The notes beneath the pieces were generated by a model. It made no database searches, was not told the origin of the DNA, and saw only the letters and a program-made list of their open reading frames with translations. A program made the position numbers and the translations under genes. Of a stretch of 64,000 bases of DNA, positions 1-12,524 are shown one piece after another. This stretch comes from Dromiciops gliroides (Eukaryota > Chordata > Mammalia > Microbiotheria > Microbiotheriidae). Within the stretch, counting starts at the first letter, position 1. The number at the start of each line of letters is the position of its first letter. The DNA lies in contig NC_057861.1 in NCBI RefSeq assembly GCF_019393635.1, positions 543,192,211 to 543,256,210 of the forward strand. The letters are read 5' to 3'.

Positions 1-1441
1 GGACTTGGAATATGATGTTCTGGAAGGAAAAAGAGCTTGTAAGCAGGAATCAACCACCCAGCAAAATTGATCTTAATCTTTCAGAGGAAAAAATGGATAT
101 TCAATGAAATAGGGGACTTTCAAACTTTCCTAATGAAAAGATCAGAGCTGAACAGAAAATTCAATCTTCAAATACAGGACTCAAGAAAAGCATAAAAAGG
201 TAAACAGAAAAGAAAAAAATATGTTATTCAATAAGGTTAAACTGTTTACATCCCTATGTGGGAAAATGATACTTGTAACTTAAGATGTGCATCCCTATTA
301 GGGCAGTTAGAAGAAGTATACAGAGACAAAAGGTGTGGGTATAAGTTGACTTTTGATGTGATGATATTTTTTAAAAAGTTAAGGGGTGAAAAAAAAAGGA
401 CTGTACTGTGAGAAGAGGAAAGGGGGAGGCAGAATGGGTAAATTATAACACATGAAGGGGACAAAAGACCTATTACAGTAGAGGGAATGAAGTGGGGAGT
501 GGGGTGAGCATTGTTTGAACCTTACTCTCATCAAATTTGGCTCAAAGAGGGAATAACATACCCACTCAGTTAGGCAAAGAAATCCAGCTTACCCAATAGG
601 GAAGTGGGAGGAGAAGGGAAAAAGAAAAGGGGCAGTCCTGGCAGAAGGGAGGGCAAATTGAGGGAGGCAGTGGTCAGAAGCAAAACACTGGTGAAGAGGG
701 ACAGGTGAAGGGGAAGAGAGATAAAAGTATAAATGGGGGGAAATAGGATAGAGGGAAATACACAGTAATCATAACTGTAAATGTGAATGGGATGAACTCT
801 TATAAAGCAGAGTGGATTAAAAATCAGAATCTTACAATATGTTCTTTACAAGAAACATATCTGAAGCAGAGAGACACAAAGAGTAAAGGTAAAAGACTGG
901 AGTAGAATATATTATGCTTCAGCTTAAGTTTAAAAAAAGAGGAGTAGTAATCATAATCTCAAGCAAAGCAAAAACAAAAGTATATCTAATTAAAAGAGAC
1001 AAAAAAGGAAACTACATCTTGCTAAAAGATATCATAGACAATGAAGTAATATTAATATTAAAATGAAATAGCATCCAATTTCTAAAGAAAAAGTTAAATA
1101 TGTTACAAAAAGGAAAGAGTAAAACTATATTTAGCTGGGGACATCCCCAGGAACTACATAAATCTAGCCACAAAATAAACAAAAAAGAAGTAAAGGAGGT
1201 GAATAGGATTTTAGAAAAGTTAGGTATGATAGACCTCTGAAGAAAACTGAATGGGGATAGAAAGGAATGTACCTTTTTCTCAGTGGTACATAGCATTTAC
1301 ACAAAAAAATGACCACATATTAGGGCATAAAAATCTCACAATCAAAAGCAGAAAGATTAAATGCATCCTTTTCAGATTATGATGCAATAAAAATTAAATG
1401 TAATAAAGGGCCATGGAAAGATAGATTAAAAATTAATTGGA

Positions 1442-1580
1442 GGGGCAGCTAGGTGGCGCAGTGTATAGAGCACCGGCCCTGGAGTCAGGAGTACCTGAGT
1501 TCAAATCCGGCCTCAGACACTTAACACTTACTAGCTGTGTGACCCTTGGCAAGTCACTTAACCCCAGTTGCCTCACTAAA

Positions 1581-1612
<32 letters not shown>
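1442..1612 (+). mobile_element. CORE-SINE (WSINE1-like)
   Basis: Full-length head GGCAGCTAGGTGGCGCAGTG, core CTAGCTGTGTGACC, and an (A)nC tail. It is flanked by the direct repeat AAATTAATTGGA (ending at 1441 and near 1623) and so inserted into LINE-1 ORF2. Confidence 0.93.
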
Positions 1613-1613
<1 letters not shown>

Positions 1614-2275
1614 ATTAATTGGAAACTAAATAACCTAAACCTAAAGAATAAGTAGGTCAGACAACAAATCAAAGAAACAATCAACAACTTCATCAAATAG
1701 AATGATGATAATGAATCAAAATACCAACATTTATGGGATGCAGCCAAAGCAGTACTTAGGAGAAACTTTATATCTCTAAATGTTCACATCACTAAAATAG
1801 AGGAAAAGCAAATCAATGAATTGGGCATGAATCTAAAAAAGCTAGAAAAAAAAAAGAATTAAAAACCCTCAATTAAATACCAAATTAGAAATCCTAAAAA
1901 TCAAGAGACATTAATAAAATTGAAAGCAAGGAAACTATTGAGTTAATAAATAAAACTAAGAGCTGATTCTGTGGGTAAAAAATAGATAAATATTTGGTTA
2001 ATTTGATTTTTTTTTAAAAAGAAGAAAACATTTGGTCACCAGTATAAAAATGAAAAGGGTGAATTCAGCACCAACGAAGAGGAAATTAAATCAATATCAG
2101 GAGCAATTTTGCCCAATTATATGCCAATAAATCTGACAATCTAAGTGACATGGATGACTATTTACAAAAATATAAATTGTCCAGATTAACAGAAGAAATA
2201 AAATGCTTAAATGAGCCCATTTTAGAAAAAGAAATTTAATAAGCCATCAATGAACTTCCTAAGAAAAACTCTCCA

Positions 2276-2425
2276 GGGACAGCTAGGCGGCACAGTGGAT
2301 AAAGCACTGGCCCTGGATTCAGGAGGACCTCAGTTCAAATCTGACCCCAGACACTTGACAACACTAGCTCTGTGACCCTGGGCAAATCACTTAACTCTCA
2401 TTGCCCTGCCAAAAAAAAAAAAAAA
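2276..2425 (+). mobile_element. CORE-SINE (WSINE1-like)
   Basis: Complete copy with a pure A tail, inserted into LINE-1 ORF2. The TSD TCTCCAGGG is seen on both sides. The G run of the TSD merges with the SINE head. Confidence 0.92.
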
Positions 2426-2856
2426 TCTCCAGGGGCAGAAGGGTTTAGAAGTGAATTCTACTAAACATTAAAAGAACAATTAATTCCAATACTATATGAA
2501 CTATTTGTAAAAACAGACAAAGAAGGAATCTTACCAAATTCATCTTATGTCACAAATACAGTGCTGATACTTCAACTAGGAAGAGCCAAAACAGAGAAAG
2601 AAAATTATAGAGCAATTTCACTAATGAATATTGATACAAAAAAATTAAACAAAATATTAGTAGAGATTACAGAAATTTATCACCAGGATAATACACTATG
2701 ACCAGGTAAGATTTCTACCAAGAAAGGAGGGCTGGTTCAATATTAGGAAAACTATTAGCATAATTGACCATATTAATAACAAAACCAACAGAAATCATAT
2801 TATATCAATAGATGCAGAAAAATACAACACCCATTCCTATTAAAAGCACAATAGAA

Positions 2857-3285
2857 TTTTTTTAGTTCCTTTTTCCAAAGTCTTTTTTGGTATGTTTTCT
2901 TTCACAACCTTACTAACATGGAAATGTTTTGCATGACTGCACATGTATAACTAATACTGAATTGCTTGAATTCTTAAGGGGGGGTTGGAAGGGAGGGAGG
3001 AAGAGAATTTGGAAACATAAAGGAGTTTTTTGGGGGTTTTTTGGCAATGAGGGTTAAGTGACTTGCCCAGGGTCACACAGCTAGTGTCAAGTGTCTGAGG
3101 CTGGATTTGATCTCAGGTCCTCCTGAATCCAAGGTCAATGCTTTATCCACTGAGCCACCTAGCTGCCCTTGGAACACAGAGTTTTTTAAATGGATGTTAA
3201 AATTTGTTTTTACATGTCATTTGGGAAAAAAAATTCTAAGCAAATAGGGAAAAAAGGTTCAATGAAGTATCAAATTATGGGGGCA
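2857..3285 (+). mobile_element. LINE-1/HAL1 3'-UTR fragment inserted in LINE-1 ORF2
   Basis: The ORF2 sequence stops near 2856 and resumes near 3286. The intervening piece matches the 3' UTR type seen at 4980-5190 (CTAACATGGAAATGTTTTGC..., then a G-rich tract, then a weakly conserved terminus). CAATAGAA and CAATAGAG at the two edges are a probable TSD. It carries its own SINE at 3026-3169. Confidence 0.75.
3026..3169 (-). mobile_element. CORE-SINE (WSINE1-like), third nesting layer
   Basis: Reverse copy, poly-T at its left and CACCTAGCTGCCC at its right. It lies inside the LINE-1 3'-UTR fragment, which is itself inside LINE-1 ORF2. Confidence 0.92.
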
Positions 3286-4405
3286 ATAGAGCATAGAAAT
3301 AAATGGAGCTTTCCTTAAAATTATAAGTAGTATCTATCTAAAACCATTCATAAACATTATATGTAATAGGAATAAGCTAGAAGCCTTCCCAATAAGGTCA
3401 GGGGTAAAACAATGATGCCCATTATCACCACTATTATTCAATATTGTATGAGAAATGTTAGCTTTAGCAATAAGAGAAAAAAAAAAGAAATCGAAGGAAT
3501 TAGCATAGGCAATGAGGAAACAAAACTATCACTCTTTGTAGGTGATATGATGGTATACTTGGAGAATTCTAGGAAATTAACTAAAATAGTTGAAATAATT
3601 AACAATTTTAGCAAAGTTGCAGGATATAAAATAAACAAATTATCAGCATTTTGATATATTACCAACAAAACCCAGCAGGAAGAGATAGAAAGAGAAATTC
3701 CATTTGAAAAACTGTAGACAGTATAAAATATTTGGGAGTCTACCTGCCAAGACAAACTCAGGAACTATAGGAACACAATTACAAAACACTTTTCACACAA
3801 ATAAAGCCAGCTCTAAACAACTGGAAAAATATCAATACAATATCAATATAATACAAATGACAATTCTACCTAAATTAATTTACTTATTGTCATGCTAACC
3901 AAACTACCAAAAATTATTTTATAGAGCTAGAAAAAGTAATAATAAAATTCATTTGGAAGAACAAAAGGTCAAGAATATCAAGGGAATTAATGGGGGGGGA
4001 AGCAAATGAAGGTGACCTAACCGTACTAAAACTATATTATAAAGCGACAGTCATCAAAAGTATTTGGTACTGGCTAAGAAATAGAGTGGTGGATCAGTGG
4101 AATAGATTAGGTATACAAGACACAGTAGTAAATGACTATAATAATCTACTGTTCAATAAACCCAAAGACTCCTGGGATAAGAGCTCACTATTTGATAAAA
4201 ATTGTTGGGAAAACTGGAAAATAATATGGCAGAAACTAGATATAGACAAACATCTTACACCGGATACCAACATAAGGTCAAAATGGGTACATGATTTAGA
4301 CATAAAGGTTGATACCATAAGCAAATTAAGAGAGCAGGGAATAGTTTGCCCGTCAGACCTATGAAAAAGGGAAGAATTTATGACCAAACAAGAGATAGAG
4401 AGCAT

Positions 4406-5214
4406 AGCTCAAAGACCTTAACCTCATCAGAGTGAGCTCAAGGAGGGAATAACATATATACCCAATTGGGAGAAGTAATCTATTTAACCCTATAGGAAAG
4501 TAGGAGGGGAAGAGGATAAGGAGGGAAGGGTAAAGGAAGGGAGGGCAGAGTGAGGGAGGGGACAGTCAAAAGTAAAACACTTTTGAGGAGGAATAAGGTA
4601 AAAGAAGATAGAAAATAGAGTAAATATCATGGGAAAGGAATAGGATGGAGGGAAATAGGTATGATGATTGACTATAATAGCAAAATGTATGGTACTGCTG
4701 GGCTATTGTGAAGAAAATTCTTTGTCATGTTTAAGGTACTATATAAAAGTTATGATGAACAGGATGCTATCAGAAAAACCTGGAAAGACCTACATGAACT
4801 GAAGGAGAGTGAAACGTACTGTATACAAAACAACAGCAATACTGTAAGCACATGGTTATTCTCAGCAAGGCAATGATCCAATATAACTCTGAAGGACTTA
4901 TGAAAATTGCAATCCATCTACAGAGAAAGAACTGATGGTATCTGAAAACAGACTGAAACACATTTTTTTGACAATTCTTTAATCTGAAGTTTTGTTTTGA
5001 TCTGTTTTCTCTCACAACCTAGCTAATGTGGAGATGTTTTCCATGACTACTCATGTATAACTTATATTGAATTGTTTGAGTTCTTGGGGTGGGGGTTAGG
5101 AAGGGAGGAAGAGAAGTTGGAACACAAAGTTTTAAAAAATTGATGTCAAAATTTGTTTTTACATGTAATTTGGAAAATAAAATGCTCAACAGAAAAAACA
5201 ACAACTAAGGAACC

Positions 5215-5264
<50 letters not shown>
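4406..5264 (+). mobile_element. HAL1-type 3' fragment with (GA)n tail
   Basis: LINE-1 ORF2 is cut at 4405 and continues at 5274. The insert starts TAGCTCAAAGACC and runs through a purine-rich spacer directly into the 3' UTR without any ORF2 sequence, as in the HAL1-type element at 39700-42806, which shares the same start point near 42363. The tail is A-rich and then (GA)n at 5215-5270. The TSD AGAGAGCAT occurs at 4397-4405 and 5265-5273, though six of its nine bases lie in the GA repeat. Confidence 0.8.

Positions 5265-5270
<6 letters not shown>
5215..5270 (+). repeat. (GA)n microsatellite
   Basis: About 56 bp of near-pure GA with a few AAAG interruptions. It sits exactly where the retroelement tail should be and probably grew from it. 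Confidence 0.97.
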
Positions 5271-5271
<1 letters not shown>

Positions 5272-5965
5272 ATTATTAAATGCTCTTGATTACATTAAAT
5301 TAAAAAGGGGTTGCAGAAACAAAACCAATGCAACTAAGATTGGAAAGAAAGCAGAAAGCTGGGAAATAATCTTTATAGAAAGTGTTTCTGATAAGGGCCT
5401 CTTTAATTTTTTTCTCTTTTCTTAAATATATAGAGAACTGAGTCAAACTTCTAGAATACAAGTCATTCCTCAATTTTAAAATGGCCAAAGGATATGAACA
5501 GGCAGTTTTCAGATGCAGAAATCAAAGTTATGTATAGTAATATGAAAAAATGCTCTAAATCACTATTGATTAGAGAAATGCAAATTAAAACAACTCTAAG
5601 GTACCTACCACCTCACAACTATCAGGCTAATATGACAGAAAAGCAAAATGATAAATGTTGGAGAAGATGTGGGAAAATTGGAACACTAATGCATTGTTGG
5701 TGGAGTTTTTAACTGATCCAACCATTCTGGAGAATAATTTGGAACTAGGCCCAAAGGGCTATAAAACTGTGTATATACCCTTTGACTTACCAATACCACT
5801 ACTAGGCCTGTATCCCAAAGAGATCATAAAAAAGGGGAAAGAACCTACATGTACAAAAATATTTGTAGCAGCTCTTTTTGTGGTGGCAAAGAATTCGAAA
5901 TTGAAGGAATGCCCATCAATTGGGGAATAACTCAACAAGTTGTGGTATATGAGTACAATAGAACT

Positions 5966-6475
5966 GGTTGGTTGGCTAGTTGTTGTCTGAAGAGGACCAA
6001 AATGACATCACTATATTAGAATCAAGTTACAGTGTGTTGACTGCGGCTAATCAGACCAAAATGAACTTGGAATGCTCTACGACACGTTGGGCACAAATAG
6101 TCCACATGAGCATTTGGAGTAGATTCTCTAAATTTGAGCATCTTGAGTTTCTTTTGAGCTACTTCAATTCTGCTTTGCTCATAGAGCACAACACCTTCTT
6201 TGATGAGGGTCCTGTGCCAGTGTCTCCCATGTCATACAATCAATTCCAAAGTTCTTCAGAGAAACCTTCAGAGTGTTTGTGTAGGGGGCAGCTAGGTGCC
6301 GCAGTGGATAGAACATCGGCCCTGGATTCAGGAAGACCTGAGTTCAAATTCGGCCTCAGACACTTGACACTTACTAGCTGTAGACCCTGGGCAAGTCACT
6401 TAACCCCAATTGCCTCACAAAAACAAACAAACAAACAGAGTGTTTGTGTATCATTTCTTCTAACCACTAATAGAA
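5966..6475 (+). mobile_element. Marsupial dispersed repeat, possibly RTE-related
   Basis: The sequence from TTGTTGTCTGAAGAGGACC to TTTCTTCTAACCACTA is a repeat I recognise as common in marsupial genomes. I cannot assign its class from sequence alone. It abuts the broken end of LINE-1 and is split by the SINE at 6284-6436. Confidence 0.6.
6284..6436 (+). mobile_element. CORE-SINE (WSINE1-like)
   Basis: Inserted with a perfect 15-bp TSD, CAGAGTGTTTGTGTA, at 6269-6283 and 6436-6450. The tail is (CAAA)n. Confidence 0.93.
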
Positions 6476-6743
6476 GGTGACATTTAAACAGACTGGCATT
6501 TGAGTAGAACTGTGAAGAAAACAAGGGATTCTAAAACATGGAAACAAGGTGGTAGTGCTTCTAGACTTTGGGGACAGTCAGCACAAAGATACAGAAGTGG
6601 GAAATGGAGCATTAGGTGTAATGAACAGCATGAAGGGCAGTTGCCTTAACCATGAAATGTAGGAAGGGAAATAATGCTAAAAAAAAAAAAAGTCAGAAAG
6701 ATAGGTTTGTGGCCAAGCTGTAAAAGACTTTAAAAGCTAACCA

Positions 6744-6898
6744 GGGGGGCAGCTAGGTGGTGCAGTCAATAAAGCACTGGCCCTGAATTCAGGAGGACCT
6801 GAGTTCAAATCTAGCCTCAGACACTTGATACTTACTAGCTGTGTGACCCTGGGCAAGTCACTTAATCCTCATTGTCCCACCCTCCCCCCAAAAAAAAA
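6744..6898 (+). mobile_element. CORE-SINE (WSINE1-like)
   Basis: Perfect 14-bp TSD AAAAGCTAACCAGG at 6731-6744 and 6895-6908. The head begins with an extended G run. Confidence 0.93.
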
Positions 6899-7287
6899 GC
6901 TAACCAGGGAAACTTATACTTAACCCTAGAGTCAATAGGAAAGCACTGGAGTTTATTGAATAGGGGAATGAAACAGTTGAATGACACTCTAGGAAAATGG
7001 CTTTGATAGCAATGTGGAGGGCAGACTGGAGAAGGGAGAAATTTGAGGAAGAAAGACCAATTATGAGGCTAAGGCAATAATCCATGTGAGACCCCATAGG
7101 GGCCTAAACTAAAGTGGTGGCCATGTGAATAGAGAGAAGGGGACAGATGTGAAATATGTTTTAGAAGTGGAAATGATAAGATTTGGAAATTGATTGGTTA
7201 TATGGGAAGACAGTGAAGAGTCAAGGATAACATGGATGTTGAGAACCTCAGGAAATTGAACATGGTTTACCATTTTGATAAGCTTAA

Positions 7288-7545
7288 GAGAGAAAAGGTA
7301 GCTAAGTAACAGTAAATAAAGTATTGAACTTGGAGTCAGGAAGACCTGAGTTTAAAATCCTGCCTCAGATACTTGATAGTTGTATGATCCTGGACTAGTA
7401 ATTTAACCTCAGTTTCCTTACCTGAAAAACGGCAATAATAAATAACACCTTCCTCACAGGATTGTTGTGAGGATCAAATGAGATAACAGATGTAAAGCAC
7501 TTTACAAACTTTAAAGCCATATATGAATACTAGCTGTCATTATAA
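7288..7545 (+). mobile_element. Older CORE-SINE (MIR/THER/MAR1 type)
   Basis: Diverged head, core and a MIR-like 3' half (CTCACAGGATTGTTGTGAGGATCAAATGAG truncated here to the key block TTGTTGTGAGG near 7465, then AAAGCACTTTACAAAC). Confidence 0.8.
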
Positions 7546-7616
7546 GTAGTAAGGATGATGATGAAAAGAGAGGGGGAAAATTAATTGAGGAATAAAGGAG
7601 GTGAAAGGATATGGAA

Positions 7617-7750
7617 CAGAAGCAGTTAGGTGCTGCATTGGATGGAGCACTGACCCTGGAATCAGAAAGATCTAAGTTCAAATCTGGCCTCAGATACTAG
7701 CTGTGTGACCCTCAGCAAGTCACTTAACCCTCATTACCTAAAAAAAAAAA
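7617..7750 (+). mobile_element. CORE-SINE, older WSINE1-like copy
   Basis: Head AGCAGTTAGGTGCTGCATTGG with several substitutions and a short A tail. It is more diverged than the other short SINEs. Confidence 0.85.
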
Positions 7751-8205
7751 GGATGTTGAATGTATTCTTTCATAAAATCAAGATGCTTAAGGAAAATATT
7801 ATGTAAATGAGGAAGAAGGAGATAATGTAAATAATGTAATTATTTATCATGTAATCAATTATTATGTAATTATGTAAAAGATTATGTAAATAAGGTAGGG
7901 GAAGCAAGCATCACATGAACCTTACTTTTGTCTGAACCAGATAAAGCAGGGTTGAACAAACACACATCATACACATATCAAAACATCAAATTCTTCAGTA
8001 AAGCTTTAAGAACAGGTAAAGGAGAAAATGGGCTTAAGAGGGAGGTTAGAATAAGTAATGGATTCCATTTTTGGAGGGTGGATCATGAAGATGGGATTAA
8101 AAGGAAAGAAAAATGGGCAAAACTGAGTCTGGGGGAGGAGAAGAAAAAATTATGAGGGAAAGGAAAGCAGGTTATTTATTTGTGAGGAACACATTCTTTC
8201 TTCTT
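7751..8205. other. Unassigned AT-rich stretch
   Basis: Contains a run of TTATGTAA-like units around 7800-7890 and a purine-rich block near 8100. I recognise no gene and no specific repeat family. Confidence 0.4.
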
Positions 8206-8352
8206 CTTTTTTTTTTGGCCGGGCAATGGGGACTAAGTGACTTGCCCAGGGTCACACAGCTAATAAGTGTCAAGTGTCTAAGACCACATTTGAACTTAGG
8301 TCCTCCTGAATCCAGGGCTGGTGCCTTATCCACTGAGCCACCTAGCCACCCC
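8206..8352 (-). mobile_element. CORE-SINE (WSINE1-like)
   Basis: Reverse copy with TSD ACACATTCTTTCT on both sides (about 8190 and 8356). Confidence 0.92.
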
Positions 8353-8634
8353 TTGACACATTCTTTCTTTCTTACTACCTTCTTTGTAAGGAAGGGGATG
8401 ATAAGGAGAAAAAAGTATAAGAGGGTGGTTGTTGTTTTCCTTTATTCTCAAAGAGGACCAATGACATCAGGAGAGTGACATCTTGACTTGCAAATAATAA
8501 ACTGAATTTAAGTGAGGCAGAGCTGGGCAAAGTCATCAGCCCCACTTTCTCCTCCAGAGTCAATGGAGTCCAGTAGCAAGACATAGGCCAGGACAACTGG
8601 TAATGGATCAGGATGCAGTGAGAGACCTTGGCCT

Positions 8635-8636
8635 TT

Positions 8637-8662
<26 letters not shown>
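8635..8662 (+). repeat. (TG)n microsatellite
   Basis: About 14 TG units ending in GAGAGAG, at the tail position of the reverse HAL1-type fragment. Confidence 0.95.
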
Positions 8663-8668
<6 letters not shown>

Positions 8669-9397
8669 CTACGTTTATTGAATAGAATTTTATTTTCCAA
8701 AATATATGTAAAAACAAATTTTAACATCAATTTAAAAAAAATTTGTGTTCCAACTTCTCTTCCTCCTCCATTCCCACCCCCCATCCACTAGATCTCAAGC
8801 ATTTCAAAATAAGTTATACATAAGTAGTCATGGAAAACATTCCCACATTAGCTTGTTATGAGAGAAAACAGTCAAAAAACCCCAAAACTTCAGATTGAGG
8901 AACTGTCAAAGAGGGAAAAAAAATTTTTTTTTAATGTGTTTCCAGGGGCAGCTAGGTGGCGCAACGGACAGAGCACCGGCCCTGGAATCAGGAGCACCCA
9001 AGCTCAAATCCGGCCTCAGACACTCAACACCCACTAGCTGTGTGACCCTGGGCAAGCCACTCAACCCCAATTGCCTCACCAAAAAAAAACAAAACAAGAA
9101 AGAAAAAAAAATGTGTTTCCATCTATTTTCAGATACTATCACTTCTTTCTTTGTAGATAGGTTGCCATTTTCATAAGTCCTTCAGGGTTATATTGGATCA
9201 TTGCCTTGCTGAAAATAACCACATGCTTCCCAGCAGATCATCTTACACTATTGCTGTTATTTTGTATACAGTACATTTCACTCTGCTTCAGTTCATGTAG
9301 GTCTTTCCAGTTTTTCTGATAGTATCCTGTTCATCATAACCTAAATAAAGTACCTTAAACTTGACAAAGAATTTTCTTCATATTAGCCCAGCAAAGT
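8637..9397 (-). mobile_element. HAL1/LINE-1 3' fragment with (TG)n tail
   Basis: Reverse-oriented 3' UTR of the same type as 4700-5190. It is flanked by a perfect 16-bp TSD AGAGACCTTGGCCTTT at 8621-8636 and 9398-9413. On the element strand the tail is a (CA)n run (8637-8662 on +) in place of poly-A. It carries a SINE at 8944-9110. Confidence 0.88.
8944..9110 (+). mobile_element. CORE-SINE (WSINE1-like), third nesting layer
   Basis: TSD ATGTGTTTCCA directly before and after. Host is the HAL1-type fragment, itself inside the marsupial dispersed repeat. Many C-for-T changes suggest CpG-independent drift in this copy. Confidence 0.92.
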
Positions 9398-9639
9398 AGA
9401 GACCTTGGCCTTTTTAAGGTCTTTCTCACGTCTCAATTTAAGATAGAGAGAAAGAGCCAATTTAAATTAATTAATGTGAATGTGAATAGAATTAACAAAA
9501 ATTGACACTATATTGGAGCATTAAAAATTAGCAAACACAAAGAAGCAGAACTAGTAAATACATCTTTCATTGACCACAATGCAATAAAAATTGTATTCAG
9601 TAAAGAGTCTTTAAAGAAAGGATTAAAAATTAGTTGGAG

Positions 9640-9813
9640 AGGGCAGCTAGGTGGCGCAGTGGATAAAGCACCGGCCCTGGATTCAGGAGTACCTGAGTTC
9701 AAATCCGGCCTCAGACACTTGACACTTACTAGCTGTGTGACCCTGGGCACACTTAACCCTCCTTGCCCCACAAAAAAAAAAAAAAGAAAGAAAGAAAGAA
9801 AAAGAAAAAAAAA
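9640..9813 (+). mobile_element. CORE-SINE (WSINE1-like)
   Basis: TSD AAAATTAGYTGGAGA on both sides within LINE-1 ORF2. The tail is a long A/AAAG mixture. Confidence 0.92.
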
Positions 9814-10590
9814 ATTAGCTGGAGACTAAATACCCTAATCCTAAAGAATTAGTTTGTAAAAGAACAAATCAGAACAAGAAGAGAAAATTTCATCAAAGTA
9901 AATAAATGATAACAATAAGACAGTATAACTAAACTTGAGATGAAGCAAAAATATGAAAGGAAATAAGCATTTATTTAACCAGGCGCTATGCTAAGCAATT
10001 CTAGGGGAACAATTTATATTTCTAAACACCTTGATTAACAAAAAAGAGATAGAGCAAATTAGTTGCTTGGGCACAGATCTAAAAAAAACCAAAAACCCTA
10101 GAAATTCAGCAAATTACAAAACCCCAAATGCCAAGATAGAAATTTTAAAAATCTAAGAAAAAATGTATAAAAAATCCTATATAAATGATAAAATGAGAAG
10201 TTAGTTTTTTGGAAAAAAATGAATAAAACATTACAATCTATTTTTTAAAAAAGGAAAACCAAACTGCCAGTATCAAAAATGAAAAAAGGGAAATCACAAT
10301 AAATGAATAAGAAATATAGCAAATTGTTAGAAATTATTCCCCCAATCATATGACAATAAAATTGACCATGTAAATTAAATGGATGACCATCCACAAGAAT
10401 ATAAAATGCCCAGATTATCAGTATTAGGGTATTTAAATAGCCCAGTCTTGGAAAAGGAAATAGAAAAAGTCATAAATGAGTTCTCAAAGAAAAAAATCCT
10501 AGCACCAGATGGATTTATAAGTGAATTTTATCAAGCATTCAAAGAACAATTAATTCCAATATTACATGAACTTAAAAAAAAAAAACAGCA

Positions 10591-11149
<559 letters not shown>

Positions 11150-11559
11150 AAAAAAAAAACAGCATAAGAAGAAACCCTAGCAAATTCTTTCTGTGATACA
11201 AATATGATCTTGATATTTAAATCAGGGAAATACAAATAAGGGAAAGAAACTATCAGCCAATATCCCTACTAAATACTGGCAATGAGATTTTAAATAAAAT
11301 TTTAGGAAAAAAGGCTATAGCAGCTCATCAAAGAGATTGTACACTATGATCCGGTAGGATTTATACCAGGAATACAAGATTGCTTCTGCAGTAAGAAAAG
11401 TATAATCAAAACAATAAAAATCACAGGAGCAGAAAGTTTCTTTGATAAAGGTCTGATATCTAAGATATATATATATAATATACCCTGATTCAGGTATATT
11501 AGAATGATATACATTTTCTAATAGATAAATGATCATATTTATATTTAAAAGGTTTCAGA

Positions 11560-11822
11560 GGAAGTAATCTAAGACAATAATAATAATAATAGCACACATA
11601 TAGTGCATTAGGGTTTACAAACCACTTTATAAACATTTCATTTTATCCTCACACCAATTTTAAGACACAGGTGCTATTATCATTCCCATTTTACAAAAGA
11701 GAAAACAGAGGCAGACAGAGGTTCAATAACCTACCCAGGGTCACACAATAAGTGTCTGAGTCAGGATTTAGCCTCAGGTCTTCCCAACTCCAGGTCTAGT
11801 CTTTTCCTTCTGTGCACCTAAA
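11560..11822 (-). mobile_element. CORE-SINE (MIR/THER type), reverse
   Basis: Reverse complement of a MIR-like element: TTTACAAACCACTTTATAAAC, then CCCATTTTACA, then CCCAGGGTCACACAATAAG, ending at the tRNA-like head near 11822. Confidence 0.85.
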
Positions 11823-12524
11823 TATCAACTGGCATGAAAAAAACAACAATAACCTCACACTACCCAACCAAAAAAAAAAACAACAACAAAAACCCCTGAA
11901 TTTCTTCATCTTTGCTATTCCAGACCTCAAAACCCTGCTACGTCTCCACTTTTTTATTTTTGCTCCTCTTTGCTAAAATTATCGTTTATAATATCTCTTT
12001 CCAACTCCTCCAGATGTTTGCATTACTTCACTCTCCTTTTCAACCTCATTCTGTTTGCTAGCTCCCTCCCTTACATTCTCAGATCTAGATCTCCCTTACC
12101 CTTAAACATCTCTTACTTGATTCTACCATTTGTTGTTCAGTTGTTTTCAGTCATGTCAGATTCTTTGTGGCTCTATTTGGATTTTTATTGGCAAAGATAG
12201 TGGAGTGGTTTGCCATTTCCTTTTCCAACTCATTTCATAGATGAGAAAACTGAGGCAAACAGGGTTAAGTGACTTGCCCAGGTCACACTGCTAATAAGTG
12301 TCTGAGGCCAGATTTGAATTCAGATCTTCCTGACTCCAGGTCCAGTCCTTTCTCCACAGTGTCACCCAGCTGCCCCACTGATTCTACCATACCCTTAAAC
12401 TATTATTCTATATCCCTATCCTCCCTTTCACTAACAAAATTAAGGTTGTCATTGAGTCTTCTCCCCATTTCTACATCTCAAAACATAATCTTTTATTCTA
12501 TCCTGTTTTCTTCAACCCATCAAT
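11823..12524 (+). mobile_element. Pyrimidine-rich LINE-2-like remnant (+), uncertain
   Basis: Flanks of the SINE at 12125-12378 share a TSD, TGATTCTACCAT, showing one older sequence was split. That sequence resembles the sense strand of L2 ORF2 by composition and by phrases such as ATATCCCTATCCTCCC. I would not insist on the family. Confidence 0.4.
12125..12378 (-). mobile_element. CORE-SINE with RTE/BovB-like tail (MAR type), reverse
   Basis: Starts TTGTTGTTCAGTTGTTTTCAG, the reverse of the BovB-like ACTGAACAACAA tail, and ends at the tRNA-like head CACCCAGCTGCCCC. TSD TGATTCTACCAT. Confidence 0.85.

Larger units (their letters stand above)
1..5965 (+). mobile_element. LINE-1, interrupted by younger insertions
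   Basis: This is the backbone element of the first 6 kb. Bases 1-195 are the last part of ORF1 (C-terminal domain, stop at 193-195). Bases 196-765 are the purine-rich inter-ORF spacer. ORF2 starts near 766 with an endonuclease-like N-terminus (SLQETYLKQRD around 840-880), passes through the reverse transcriptase around 2450-3660, and ends with the cysteine-rich C-terminal part at 5274-5930 (MLEKMWENWNTNALL-type sequence). ORF2 is broken by many stops and by insertions at 1442, 2276, about 2857 and 4406. In the RT active-site block (about 3530-3560) the usual FADD reads FVGD, so it is dead. The join to the next repeat at 5965 is abrupt with no poly-A, so the 3' end is missing. Confidence 0.9.
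6484..7560 (-). mobile_element. LINE-2 (antisense), degraded
   Basis: The + strand reads as the reverse complement of L2. An example is CACTGGAGTTTATTGAATAGG near 6945, equivalent to blocks in the clearer L2 copies at 15560-17300 and 42807-44670. It is interrupted by a SINE at 6744 and a CORE-SINE at 7288. No open frame survives. Confidence 0.7.
8425..9445 (+). mobile_element. Marsupial dispersed repeat split by a HAL1-type insertion
   Basis: The parts at 8425-8636 and 9398-9445 form one repeat (TCTCAAAGAGGACCAATGAC ... CTTTTTAAGGTCTTTC). It is a common marsupial repeat whose class I cannot state. The HAL1 piece and its SINE lie inside. Confidence 0.65.

Noticed and set aside
5215-5270. Regularly spaced repeats as a CRISPR-like array
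   Set aside because: This is a plain GA microsatellite. No unique spacers occur here or at any other simple repeat in the window, and the genome is mammalian.
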